Of a DNA stretch of 35,463 nucleotides, positions 14,468 through 22,888 are shown piece by piece. The stretch is from the IMG/VR virus record IMGVR_UViG_3300038548_000690, positions 1 through 35,463 of that record; one strand, given 5' to 3'. The first letter of the stretch is position 1; every line of letters begins with the position of its first letter. The stretch is from a virus. The notes under the pieces were generated by a model that saw only the letters and a program-made list of their open reading frames with translations, was not told the origin of the DNA and ran no database searches. The translations under genes and the position numbers were made by a program.

Positions 14468-15508
14468 ATGAGTAACAGCGAAGATTCAGATAAATTCGTC
14501 AAATCCTTTGCGGATAGTCGAAAATCTCTTTCCAACCTTTCAGATCAAGCAGTGGTCAACCTCATATTATTGATGCAAGATTTCCGACAAGATGCCTTAG
14601 AGAGATTGCGCTTTGACCGGCCATCAGATCCAAGGGCCCCATTCAATGTGAGGATTTTGCCAGATCTACAATCAAGCCTGAACAGTTCTTTACACACTTT
14701 GAAGCTTAGAACTGGACAAGAAGTCACCGATAAACTCGAATTAGGTTTCGATCTCGGCCAGGGCGTGACCGCTCGGGCCATGGGTGCCGCAAATATCGCC
14801 GTAGCATCGCCACAAATTGCCCCAAGTCTTTTAGCGGCTTTGTCCAGAGATACCGCCAATATTTACAGTGAAATGTTTGATGAGTTGGGATTGGCGATCA
14901 CCAATCAAATCAATCGATCGGCTGCAGGTCTTCAATCTTCGAGCCAGGCCATGAAAAAGATAAATAGACTTTTGAGAACGAGCCCAGAAGTTAGGGCCGG
15001 CCAGAGAAGGCGGATAAAATTTGCCTTTCAAGCCGAGGAAATTGTCAGAACTGAAATGGGTCGAGCTTTTTCAAGTGCTCAACAAGCGGCTTCCGAGCAA
15101 TTGGCTGATTCGATACCTGGATTGAAAAAAAGATGGCTTCCGGTGGGTGACGGTCGAGTGAGGCGGGGCCATGGTGAGGCCGGAGAAGCTTACGCCCCAG
15201 GTGGTTCTATTGGCCCAATTCCCATTAAGCAGAAATTTAGAATAGTCGATTATTCCAGAACGGGATCCACCAATTTCATGACACTTGGCGGCAGTGCAAG
15301 CCCAAAAGGTTTCACAGGTGGTCAAGTAGTGGTCAAAGTAGACAGGTATCAAAGGCGTGGTCGCTTAATAGTGGATAAGATGCTTTTCCCCAGAGATCCA
15401 AGCGCAAGTTCTGGAAATGTCGTTCAATGTCGATGTGTTGTAATTGACGTTATCCCCAATCTCGAAAAGACTTTAGACAAATCAATTGGAATTATTCAAC
15501 AATCTTGA
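14468..15508 (+). CDS. Minor head protein, Mu gpF/SPP1 gp7-like
   Basis: A 346-residue protein with the signature of the head-morphogenesis family. It has a helical N-terminus, EIVRTEMGRAFSSAQQAA, then KRWLPVGDGRVRRGHGEAG, and near the end a V-x-Q-C-R-C-V-V segment. In Mu and SPP1 this protein is packaged in small copy number near the portal and contributes to head assembly and DNA delivery. The order portal, minor head, protease/scaffold, capsid agrees. Start ATG 14468 lies a few bases after the previous stop. Confidence 0.8.
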   Translation: MSNSEDSDKFVKSFADSRKSLSNLSDQAVVNLILLMQDFRQDALERLRFDRPSDPRAPFNVRILPDLQSSLNSSLHTLKLRTGQEVTDKLELGFDLGQGVTARAMGAANIAVASPQIAPSLLAALSRDTANIYSEMFDELGLAITNQINRSAAGLQSSSQAMKKINRLLRTSPEVRAGQRRRIKFAFQAEEIVRTEMGRAFSSAQQAASEQLADSIPGLKKRWLPVGDGRVRRGHGEAGEAYAPGGSIGPIPIKQKFRIVDYSRTGSTNFMTLGGSASPKGFTGGQVVVKVDRYQRRGRLIVDKMLFPRDPSASSGNVVQCRCVVIDVIPNLEKTLDKSIGIIQQS

Positions 15509-15521
15509 AAGAGGTATTAGC

Positions 15522-15860
15522 ATGGCAAAAAAGAAAACCACGAAGAAGAAAAAATCAACAAACGAAAAAGACAAGTCATCTGAAATTGCGGGGAAAATGG
15601 CTTCTGTGATTATTGGGGAAGAAAAGGTTACTGAGCAACCATTAAAAGATGAGTCAAAAACTGTTTCAGAAAATTCTCAAGAATCCAAGGAAGTGTCTGA
15701 AACTAAGGAAAACGATCTATCAAAATTCCGTCCAGAAGGTGCCCCAGAAGCCGAAGATTGCCAGGGCGAATTTGAATCTGAACGGTTCCACATCTACAAA
15801 ATAAAGCACGAATGCGTTCACAAATATAAGGGCAAGAAAAAGATTTTGATCGAAAAATAA
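15522..15860 (+). CDS. Lysine-rich hypothetical protein (112 aa)
   Basis: ATG 15522 has GAGG (15511-15514) upstream and starts just after the minor head gene, so the longer frame from 15486 is not used. The N-terminus is almost pure Lys/Thr/Ser, the middle is acidic and disordered. A short ordered C-terminal segment (FHIYKIKHECVHKYKGKKKILIEK) looks like a beta hairpin. It ends before a terminator. It may be a small head-associated protein, but no family is known. Confidence 0.55.
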   Translation: MAKKKTTKKKKSTNEKDKSSEIAGKMASVIIGEEKVTEQPLKDESKTVSENSQESKEVSETKENDLSKFRPEGAPEAEDCQGEFESERFHIYKIKHECVHKYKGKKKILIEK

Positions 15861-15896
15861 TCGACAAAACATTTAAAAAGTAACCGCAAAACGAAC

Positions 15897-15945
15897 GGAT
15901 TGTTCTCATAATAATTAATGCTATTTTGGGAACAATCCATTTTTT
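15897..15945 (+). terminator. Terminator upstream of the capsid gene
   Basis: GGATTGTTC (15897-15905) pairs with GAACAATCC (15930-15938), followed by ATTTTTT. The loop is long (24 bases) and AT-rich. It separates the packaging genes from the capsid polyprotein gene, which therefore may have its own promoter in the AT-rich stretch after it. Confidence 0.55.
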
Positions 15946-15983
15946 CATTGCCATTGGTTATCGAAATAAGATATTTTTGAGGT

Positions 15984-18500
15984 ATGAAAAGATTCTTGGA
16001 AAAAACTAGTATCTCAATCCTCGGCGATGTCGAAGGAAAAACAGGCAAAGAATGGGATGTAGTTTTAATCGAAGCCGGCCTTTCTCTAAACAATAAGTTT
16101 TATTCAGAACAGCTTTTAGAAGCTTCGGTTTCACATTTTGAAGGTGTGAAATGTTGTGCTTTTTTGGAAGGTGATGATTTCAATCATCGCTCTCAAGAAA
16201 ACATAGATAACAATCCATCCGGATCCGCAAAGAATACAATTGGCTGGTTCAAAGATGTACGTTTCGGAGAATTTAAAAAACCTGACGGATCAACCGGAAA
16301 AGGTATTATAGCTAGATTGCATATTCTGGAAGGCCAAGATTGGCTCATGAAGGGCATGAAAGATGCCTTTGCTCATGGAAAAACAGATTTACTCGGATTC
16401 TCTATTGATGCTCATGGTGATGGCCATGAGGGTTTTCGTGAAGGAAAAGACGTATTCATTGTTGAATCAATCACTCAGGTCGAATCAACTGATGTTGTAA
16501 CAGATCCCGCTGCCGGTGGTCGTTTTATGCGAATCGCTGCCAGTGTAGAAAATGATAAAAAAGGGGAACAGATGAAAGACTTCAGGAAACTTGCTGAAAA
16601 TTTTGGTATGACACAAAAAGAAGGTGAATCTGATGACGATTTCAAGAAAAGAGTTCTTTCGGCCAAAATGAAAGAAGCTGGCACCCCTCTTGGAAATATG
16701 CTGAGAAAAGCAATGGATGCCAAAGGGCTTTCAACAGCAGATCTCGGAAAAGCCGCTGGCATTGATGCCGGAACAGTGGCACAAATTTTAGATGGAAGTA
16801 TAAAAAGACCACCTAACGAACGCCTAAAAGGCTTCGCCAGGGTGACAGGAATTTCATTCGATCAACTTTTGAATGCGATTCCCTCAAATATCAGAGAATC
16901 AATTGATGGTGCTTACATAAGCGACGAAGAAAAGGATTTGGAAATGAAAACAGCTAAAGAACTCAAAGAAGCTCAGGACAAACTTGCTGAAGATCAGGCA
17001 AAATTTGAAGAAACACAAAAGGCTTCACGTATTAAAGAGAGCCAAATTCTAGTGAAAGAAGCGTTGCTTACTTCTGAATTGCCCGAACAGGCGAAGAAGA
17101 AAATCACTGAAAAGTTTGACGGTCAAGAAGAAGTGACCGCTGAAAAGATTCAGGAAGCTATCAAGACTGAAAAAGATTACATTGCCTCATTCAAAGAGCA
17201 AACCGGTGGTGTTGATGGCCTTGGTGATGCTCATGATGATGGTTCTGATGCCCTAAAGAAAACCAAAGTTGGTGATGGCCTAAAAGAAAAGCTTGGTAAA
17301 GCTTGGGATGGCATGTATGAGATGGACGACATTGATGGTGTTCCCCGTTTCAACAGCCTCAAAGAAGCTTGGAGAGCCTATAACAAAGGTAATCTGAAAG
17401 CTTTGGGTGGCAGCAACCAACAAGTCAGCCGCCATATTTTTGAATCAATGGCCAGAGGTCTTCCAGGCGAAGGCGGTCTAAACTGGGACGATGGAAATCC
17501 TTATGAAGAGCACTCCAACAAATTGAAAGAGAGTTGGAATCGTTCAACCTCTCAAAGTTTGAGGGAATCAACAGCCACTGGAGATTTCTCTATTGGTTTC
17601 GGCGATTCTCTTTATCGTAGACTTCAAAAAGAAACAAATATGGATCCTCGCAGTGATTGGAGAGACATTGTCTCAAGCATCGAGAATCTTCAAGATGCCA
17701 CCAACACTTTCCGCGTTGTCAGAACCGGTGAGAGCAAAAGGTTGCCAGTAGTCAACCAGAAAGCCCCTTACCAAGAAATCAACCCCTCCACCACTGAGGA
17801 AGTCGAAACAATGACTCCTGCCAAATATGGTGGTTTGGAAATCGTCACTTGGGAATCTGTTTTGGCTGACAACATGGGAATCATTCGTAAGATCCCCAGA
17901 AAATTGGCCCGCGCTTCCAACTTGACAATTCACGGCCTGATTTGGGATGAAATTGAATTGAACCCAACAATGCAAGATGGGGACGCTCTTTTCCATTCCA
18001 ATCACAGTAACGATCTTGGAGATGTGGCCTTGACTTATGACAATGTTGTTGTTGGTGTGAAGGGACTGAGAAAACAAACAGCCTTTGAATCTGATGAAAA
18101 GATGGGCCTTGGCCCTCACTTCTTGCTGACTTCTGTTGATCAAGAAGCCCTTGCTGAAGAGATCATCGGATCAACTGCTAAGGCAACAAGCGCCGAAGAT
18201 TCAACCATCAAAAACGTTTTGATGACTAAGTTCAGAATGAAGGCTCTCGGAACCCTTGGTTTGGGAACCGCTGCTGCCAGGCTTCTTTATTGGTATGTTT
18301 GTGCAAGCCCCAAAGATGCTGACACAATTGCTGTCGGTTTCTTGGGTGGTCGTTCACAGCCTGATATCTTCGTTCAAGGAATCAACACTCCAACAGCCGG
18401 ATCAATGTTTGATGCTGACATGATCACTTATAAGATCAGACAAGTAGCCGCAGCCACAATTATTGATCACCGTTGGATTCAGCGTGGAGCAAAAAGCTAA
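15984..18500 (+). CDS. Prohead protease - HTH - scaffold - major capsid fusion (Mu gpT-like)
   Basis: An 838-residue polyprotein. Residues 1 to about 185 are a HK97/U35-type prohead protease, with H68 in DFNHRS and S140 in LLGFSIDAHG as probable catalytic residues, then DVVTDPAAGG. Residues about 235-302 are a complete Xre-type helix-turn-helix (LRKAMDAKGLSTADLGKAAG, then AGTVAQILDG and RLKGFARVTGISFDQLL). Residues about 315-400 are a charged coiled coil, suitable as scaffold. Residues about 440-838 are a Mu gpT-like major capsid domain (TATGDFSIGFGDSLYRRL, DGDALFHSNHSNDLG, LRKQTAFESDEKMGL). Self-cleavage would release mature capsid protein. Protease and capsid are usually separate genes. The HTH between them is the oddest part and could bind DNA, or serve merely as a helical spacer. 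Confidence 0.85.
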   Translation: MKRFLEKTSISILGDVEGKTGKEWDVVLIEAGLSLNNKFYSEQLLEASVSHFEGVKCCAFLEGDDFNHRSQENIDNNPSGSAKNTIGWFKDVRFGEFKKPDGSTGKGIIARLHILEGQDWLMKGMKDAFAHGKTDLLGFSIDAHGDGHEGFREGKDVFIVESITQVESTDVVTDPAAGGRFMRIAASVENDKKGEQMKDFRKLAENFGMTQKEGESDDDFKKRVLSAKMKEAGTPLGNMLRKAMDAKGLSTADLGKAAGIDAGTVAQILDGSIKRPPNERLKGFARVTGISFDQLLNAIPSNIRESIDGAYISDEEKDLEMKTAKELKEAQDKLAEDQAKFEETQKASRIKESQILVKEALLTSELPEQAKKKITEKFDGQEEVTAEKIQEAIKTEKDYIASFKEQTGGVDGLGDAHDDGSDALKKTKVGDGLKEKLGKAWDGMYEMDDIDGVPRFNSLKEAWRAYNKGNLKALGGSNQQVSRHIFESMARGLPGEGGLNWDDGNPYEEHSNKLKESWNRSTSQSLRESTATGDFSIGFGDSLYRRLQKETNMDPRSDWRDIVSSIENLQDATNTFRVVRTGESKRLPVVNQKAPYQEINPSTTEEVETMTPAKYGGLEIVTWESVLADNMGIIRKIPRKLARASNLTIHGLIWDEIELNPTMQDGDALFHSNHSNDLGDVALTYDNVVVGVKGLRKQTAFESDEKMGLGPHFLLTSVDQEALAEEIIGSTAKATSAEDSTIKNVLMTKFRMKALGTLGLGTAAARLLYWYVCASPKDADTIAVGFLGGRSQPDIFVQGINTPTAGSMFDADMITYKIRQVAAATIIDHRWIQRGAKS

Positions 18501-18546
18501 TAACTGAATGAATTAATCCTTATCAAATTGGAAGGAAACAGGAAAA

Positions 18547-18975
18547 ATGACTAAAAGTAATAAAAAAGAAGACCTCCATGGGGATCACTTCAAACAGGCC
18601 AGAACTATTCTGGTGGCCCTTGGTTCAGATGAAGAGTGGTCTATTTTCAGACATTCTGGATCTAAAGACATCAAGATCACTGGTGCTAGGTTCATCCCTG
18701 ATACTGCGATCACCGGTCATGCCACGGCCAATCTTCTTCTTCAAATTCAGAACAGGGGCGTTGGCGGTTCTGAAACAGTTGCCGTGTCAGATGCGTTTGA
18801 ATACGATGTCGGAGTTGATGGCGTTGCATTTGTTGCGAACGAATTTGTTCTTTCGACCACTGCCGCAAATTTGATTGTTTCGACAGGTGAAGTTTTGGCC
18901 TTGCTCAAGACTGAAACCGGTGCGGGTTTGGCATTGCCTCCTGGCCTTGTCGAAATCTCATACGAGTACAACTAA
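18547..18975 (+). CDS. Probable capsid decoration or head protein (142 aa)
   Basis: Directly after the capsid gene and before a strong terminator, so it is co-expressed at high level with the capsid. The protein is beta-rich (SGSKDIKITGARFIPDTAI, ATANLLLQIQNRG) with no cysteine or membrane segment, and ends LPPGLVEISYEYN. Position and composition match a shell-stabilising protein. No sequence family is recognised. Confidence 0.55.
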   Translation: MTKSNKKEDLHGDHFKQARTILVALGSDEEWSIFRHSGSKDIKITGARFIPDTAITGHATANLLLQIQNRGVGGSETVAVSDAFEYDVGVDGVAFVANEFVLSTTAANLIVSTGEVLALLKTETGAGLALPPGLVEISYEYN

Positions 18976-18980
18976 AAAAC

Positions 18981-19010
18981 AGCCTCCCTCTTTTGAGGGG
19001 GGCTATTCTT
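18981..19010 (+). terminator. Terminator after capsid/decoration genes
   Basis: AGCCTCCCTC (18981-18990), a TTTT loop and GAGGGGGGCT (18995-19004) form a 10-bp stem with one G-T pair, followed by ATTCTT. The T-run is imperfect, so partial read-through into the connector genes is likely. This would keep capsid expression above that of downstream genes. Confidence 0.65.
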
Positions 19011-19027
19011 ACAACTAGGGGCGTCAA

Positions 19028-19378
19028 ATGTTAAAGCAAATAAGCCCGCAAAATATCAGGGCTTTAGCCATTCAAGATGGCAGTGACAATACGATTGAAT
19101 TTAACTGTAAATCAGCCAAGGCGATTGAGTTATTTTTGAACGTCACAGCAGTTGGTGCTTCTGGAGATTACGACTTTTTCATAGATACTTCTCTTGGAAA
19201 TCTCAATGACGGAGAACCCGTTTGGTTCCAACAGGCTACCGTCAATATCGCAGCAGCCCAAACAGTCAACATGCTCATCAATCGAATTGATCATGCCCTT
19301 GGCGAAAGATTCCGCATTCGTTGGGTGAAAACCACAACCACAGTCACATTCTCCCTGAAGGCTGCAATCTTAGAATAG
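19028..19378 (+). CDS. Hypothetical virion-type beta protein (116 aa)
   Basis: ATG 19028 follows ACTAGGGG. A beta-rich protein (AIELFLNVTAVGASGDYDFFID, FRIRWVKTTTTVTFSLKAAIL) with no cysteines, as expected for a small decoration or head-fibre protein in this position. It precedes the connector gene by nine bases. Family unknown. Confidence 0.5.
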   Translation: MLKQISPQNIRALAIQDGSDNTIEFNCKSAKAIELFLNVTAVGASGDYDFFIDTSLGNLNDGEPVWFQQATVNIAAAQTVNMLINRIDHALGERFRIRWVKTTTTVTFSLKAAILE

Positions 19379-19387
19379 GGGGTTTTT

Positions 19388-20365
19388 ATGGGATTACTTC
19401 TAGCAGATGCTCAAGCAACTGTTGCCCTCTTTGTTAAAGATACAGCCCCTTTCTTATCAGTAGGTGACGATCAGAAAGCGATTGAATTTGCAATTGATCA
19501 ATTAAATCGAGATTTGCCACTCACCACCGTTTCGGATGTTCCAGGTGATGGTACTCAGGATTATAGGCTTCCCGCTGCATTCATAAAGGGAATTTCAAAC
19601 GTTTCGAATGTGGAATCGCCAGCGGGTCAAACACCCATTGTGTTGAAAACAAGAATCGATGATTGGTTTTTGTATGAAGACCCAACATTTTTGGCCGGCC
19701 AACAGCAGAGATTGAGATTCAATTTATCCACGCCAAGTTTTTCTAACATCTTGGAAGCTTTGGATGTGGATACGATTCTTTATCAATCAAGTAATGGCGC
19801 CATCAGATATACATTCAATGGATCGCCTGATCTCAGTGGGATTGTGGTGAACAGTGTTCTTTTTGCTGAGAGTTCAACGAATGCCAATAATGACGGAAGT
19901 TATTACATAAGCGCGGTGAATAATGGATCTAATTTTGTCGAAGTCACCAATGATTTGAGATCTGATGATTCTTTGGATGAGGCCAGTGATAGCCCTTCGA
20001 CGGTGAAACTCAGAACGGTTGAAACAATTCGCATCAATTTCAATGGATTGCATTTCATAAGCACCACGGAGTCATCTTTGAACCAATCAAGTTTCAATGC
20101 GGTCTGTTACCTAGCCACATCATTGCTTCTTTACTCACTGTCAAATTTCATGAATGAATCAGTGAATAGGCAGATCAATGCCGACAGTGTGGATTATGCC
20201 ATCAAGGCCCAGAACTACCGTATTTCGGCCAAAGACTTTGAAGACAAGTATAAAGTTCAGGTCGGCCTTAAGGGCAACATCAAGCCGGCCCAGGCATTGG
20301 TGGAGGCAGATATCAAATTCATGCATGGCGAAGATTTTATCTTTCACCCGAGTTTGCAAAGATAA
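19388..20365 (+). CDS. Head-tail connector/adaptor-like protein (325 aa)
   Basis: The N-terminal 90 residues (LLADAQATVALFVKDTAPFL, DDQKAIEFAIDQLNRDLP, then DYRLPAAFI) have the helical start and beta insertion typical of phage adaptor/gp6-like proteins that bind below the portal. The rest is longer than the usual adaptor and contains a beta-rich middle with repeated SS/DS turns, then a helical C-terminus (FNAVCYLATSLLLYSL). Position between capsid and gp10-like genes supports a neck protein. The last base of its stop is the first base of the next start. Confidence 0.6.
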   Translation: MGLLLADAQATVALFVKDTAPFLSVGDDQKAIEFAIDQLNRDLPLTTVSDVPGDGTQDYRLPAAFIKGISNVSNVESPAGQTPIVLKTRIDDWFLYEDPTFLAGQQQRLRFNLSTPSFSNILEALDVDTILYQSSNGAIRYTFNGSPDLSGIVVNSVLFAESSTNANNDGSYYISAVNNGSNFVEVTNDLRSDDSLDEASDSPSTVKLRTVETIRINFNGLHFISTTESSLNQSSFNAVCYLATSLLLYSLSNFMNESVNRQINADSVDYAIKAQNYRISAKDFEDKYKVQVGLKGNIKPAQALVEADIKFMHGEDFIFHPSLQR

Positions 20366-20871
20366 TGGCTACCGTTGAGATGAGATTGGTTAAAAGGCCA
20401 AAGAATATTCAGAACGATATTCCACAGGATATCTATGTTAGGGAATATTCTAGGGGTATTGCGGAGTCTCTGGTTTTGATGCGTGGTGAATTTGTGCAAG
20501 AATCTCCAGTTGGTGGAACGGCTGTTTTAAGAAATTCTTGGCAAACCAATGGCCCCGATGTGAGGGGTGATGTGATAAGTGGTGATGTGACAAGTGCCGT
20601 TGTTCAGGCCATAGTGGTCGATCAGGGCGCCAAACCCCACACTCCCCCAAGCGGTGATTCTTCTGGTTTGAAACAATGGGTTACTCGCAAACTGAGAATC
20701 ACAGATCCAACCAGGGCAAGCACTGTGGCATTTTTGATTTCTCGTAAGCTAAAGAAGACTGGTTTGCCAAAAAGAAAGACATTCACCAATTCATTCAATG
20801 ATCTGAAAAAGGATTTTGACAAGGCCATGGTGAGAGCTCAGAAGCGCATGGGCGATAGGTTGACTGAATAA
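20365..20871 (+). CDS. HK97 gp10-like head-tail joining protein
   Basis: A 168-residue protein with the gp10-like layout: a helix, ESPVGGTAVLRNSW, strands, then VDQGAKPHTPPSG, helix, and KKTGLPKRKTF. The P-x-G-T-x-x-L-R-x-S-W and P-H-x-P-P segments are conserved in this family, whose members help join tail to head. Start overlaps the previous stop (TAATG). It carries an in-frame 15-bp tandem duplication at 20566-20595 (GDVISGDVTS). Confidence 0.75.
   Translation: MATVEMRLVKRPKNIQNDIPQDIYVREYSRGIAESLVLMRGEFVQESPVGGTAVLRNSWQTNGPDVRGDVISGDVTSAVVQAIVVDQGAKPHTPPSGDSSGLKQWVTRKLRITDPTRASTVAFLISRKLKKTGLPKRKTFTNSFNDLKKDFDKAMVRAQKRMGDRLTE
20566..20595 (+). repeat. 15-bp tandem duplication inside the gp10-like gene
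   Basis: GGTGATGTGATAAGT (20566-20580) is followed directly by GGTGATGTGACAAGT (20581-20595), 14 of 15 identical. The frame is kept, adding five residues in a surface loop. It looks recent. Confidence 0.6.
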
Positions 20872-21335
20872 TGTCACAAAAACTCATATTGGCTGAAATC
20901 AAAACTCTATTGGAAAGTGTTACTGATATTGGAAATGTTCATGATTACATCAGATCCACATATTTTTGGGAGCAATTTTTTGGGGCCCATCAAGATGGAA
21001 CTCAGGTTTTGACATGGGAGATATCAAGGATTGCAACACCGCAAGCACTTGCCAATGTTGGAGCTGTTGAAGATAACTATCATCTCACACACAGTTTTGC
21101 CATCGTTGGCCATATGTCATTGTCTGATGAACTTGCAACGGAAAAGACATTTCAAGATCTTTGCGATGCCATCCAAACTAAATTTCGTGGGGACGATAAT
21201 TTGAATGGTACAATATTGCCAGTGCAGCCACCTAATAAATTGCAGATTAAATCAGTTGGACACGCTAACTATGCCGGTATTCTGGTACATCACGCAGTTC
21301 TGACGCTTGACGTAGTAGAAAGAGTTGGAGGATAA
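20871..21335 (+). CDS. Tail terminator-like protein (154 aa)
   Basis: Sits between the gp10-like and the tail-tube genes, the usual place of the tail terminator that caps the tube at the head end. The start overlaps the previous stop (TAATG). The fold pattern agrees with that family: helix IKTLLESV, central strands (THSFAIVGHMSLSDELATEKTF), helix FQDLCDAIQTKF and final strand VLTLDVVERV. No diagnostic motif is visible, so the name is by position and outline. Confidence 0.6.
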   Translation: MSQKLILAEIKTLLESVTDIGNVHDYIRSTYFWEQFFGAHQDGTQVLTWEISRIATPQALANVGAVEDNYHLTHSFAIVGHMSLSDELATEKTFQDLCDAIQTKFRGDDNLNGTILPVQPPNKLQIKSVGHANYAGILVHHAVLTLDVVERVGG

Positions 21336-21336
21336 A

Positions 21337-21510
21337 ATGGATAACGCAAACAAATCAAAAATCGAGCACAACAACACAAAGCCAGGTCTTTGCCGTAAAG
21401 GTGGATCATATACACATGACAAGGATGGTAAGCTTGTTGCTGGGCCAAAAGATAAACCGGCCAAAAAAGAAACTAAAAAAACGGTCAAAGATGAGGATGG
21501 TGGTAAATAA
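21337..21510 (+). CDS. Small Lys-rich protein in tail operon (57 aa)
   Basis: ATG 21337 is chosen over TTG 21325 because GGAGGA (21327-21332) lies at ideal spacing. A disordered, basic peptide (GLCRKGGSYTHDKDGKL, then a KPAKKETKKTVKDEDGGK tail). Tail operons often hold such a small gene here without known role. Its stop overlaps the tail-tube start (TAATG). Confidence 0.55.
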   Translation: MDNANKSKIEHNNTKPGLCRKGGSYTHDKDGKLVAGPKDKPAKKETKKTVKDEDGGK

Positions 21511-22466
21511 TGGTATTTCTAACTAAAAGAAAACAGATTGCAGTAAAAATTGAAGCTGTCGAAGGCTCAGAGGAAACTTTGGCCGATATCGATGTAATCG
21601 CTCCAGTTTATAACGTTGAGTATTCAATCGACAACGTTCAAAATGACCGCTCTGAAGTGGTTCAGCCTAGTTTTTCAAGGCTTCCCCAGGTAGCCGGAGA
21701 AATCAATGCCACTCTCACATTCTCAACAGAATTAAAGGGATCTGGAACTGCTGGAACGGCACCGGCCCATTTGTCTGATTTGTTTCAGGCATGCGGATTG
21801 AGTGAAACCATTGTGGCTGTCACAAGCGTTACTTATGCGCCTGTGACCGAAGATATACCAAGCGTCACCCTTGAGATGCGCGAAGGTGCTGAAGGCTCTG
21901 TATTCAAGTCTAAGATCTTGATTGGTGCCAGAGGTACGGTGAAACTTGTTGCCACCAAGGGCGGCATCGTTATGTGTGAGTTTGAATTTAAGGGCAAATA
22001 CAAGATCCCCACAGACACAGTTGCCTTTGCACAACCGGCACCTGGCGTTGTCCCCAAAACATTCCTTGGGGTGGCTCTCAGTATTCATGGCGTAGGTACT
22101 TTGAACATTCAAAACCTTACAATTGACATGGCCAATGAGATCATTCATCGGCCAGATGTCAACGATGCCACCGGTTACAAATCAGCCCTTTATGTTGGCA
22201 GACAGCCAAAAGTCGAAGTGGATCCTGAACAGGTGGCAGTTGGAACCATTGATTTCTTTGACAAAATCAGGGATAACTCAGAAGGCATTTTGACTTATGC
22301 TCTCACCGGATCGGCGGGAAACATAATGACATTTACGGCACCCAAGGCACAATTCATCAATCTCAGTGACGGGGATTCAGACTCGATCAGGACTGAAGAA
22401 CTAGAAATGCAGTTGAACCAAGATGGTGATGAAGGTGACGATGAATTCACAATAGCATTCACATAA
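21510..22466 (+). CDS. Major tail (tube) protein
   Basis: A 318-residue beta-rich protein just upstream of the tail chaperones. Features typical of this tube-protein group are an N-terminal segment with AVKIEAVEGSEETL, the mid strands (EINATLTFSTELKGSG, then DLFQACGL) and the GGIVMCEFEFKGKYK segment. It polymerises as stacked hexamers to form the tail tube. Position and pattern agree. It is followed by a ribosome site (AGGAGC) and the chaperone gene. Confidence 0.75.
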   Translation: MVFLTKRKQIAVKIEAVEGSEETLADIDVIAPVYNVEYSIDNVQNDRSEVVQPSFSRLPQVAGEINATLTFSTELKGSGTAGTAPAHLSDLFQACGLSETIVAVTSVTYAPVTEDIPSVTLEMREGAEGSVFKSKILIGARGTVKLVATKGGIVMCEFEFKGKYKIPTDTVAFAQPAPGVVPKTFLGVALSIHGVGTLNIQNLTIDMANEIIHRPDVNDATGYKSALYVGRQPKVEVDPEQVAVGTIDFFDKIRDNSEGILTYALTGSAGNIMTFTAPKAQFINLSDGDSDSIRTEELEMQLNQDGDEGDDEFTIAFT

Positions 22467-22510
22467 TAAAAGCAGACCGAATAACTTAATCAGGAGCAAA
22501 AGGAGCACAT

Positions 22511-22888
22511 ATGGACATTCGGAAATTAAAAGAAGACAACAAACCAAAGCGATACAAAATCAGAAATTCTGAGGCTGTATTGCTTATTGTCAGCCCAAAA
22601 CCAAAGGATTTGTCAGCCCTTAGAAAAAAATGCACTTTCAAAAAACGTGGAAGAGCTGGGCTTGCAGAAGAATTCAATTCAAAAAGATATGGCGAAGAGT
22701 GCGTAGACAGATTCGTTGTTGGCTGGGAGGGAATTCTTGATGGAGACACCCCAGCAGAATGTAATCGTGTCAACAAAATTCAATGTGATGAAGATTGGAC
22801 TGAATTCAGCGAATGTTGGAATGAAGTTGTTTTGGGCATTGAGATTGAAGACGAGGAAGAGTCTGAGGAAGAAGTAAAAAACTTATAG
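22511..22888 (+). CDS. Tail assembly chaperone, G-type (unshifted product)
   Basis: A 125-residue protein between tail tube and tape measure, the position of lambda G. It is charged, ending in an acidic stretch (EIEDEEESEEE) before the slip site. AGGAGCACAT precedes ATG 22511. Its last codons contain the A AAA AAC heptamer that lets a fraction of ribosomes enter the T frame. As in lambda, the chaperone should bind the tape measure while the tube forms. Confidence 0.75.
   Translation: MDIRKLKEDNKPKRYKIRNSEAVLLIVSPKPKDLSALRKKCTFKKRGRAGLAEEFNSKRYGEECVDRFVVGWEGILDGDTPAECNRVNKIQCDEDWTEFSECWNEVVLGIEIEDEEESEEEVKNL

Noticed and set aside
21732-22148. 138-codon minus-strand frame under the tail-tube gene
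   Set aside because: No ribosome site or recognisable motif, and the plus strand encodes the tail tube.
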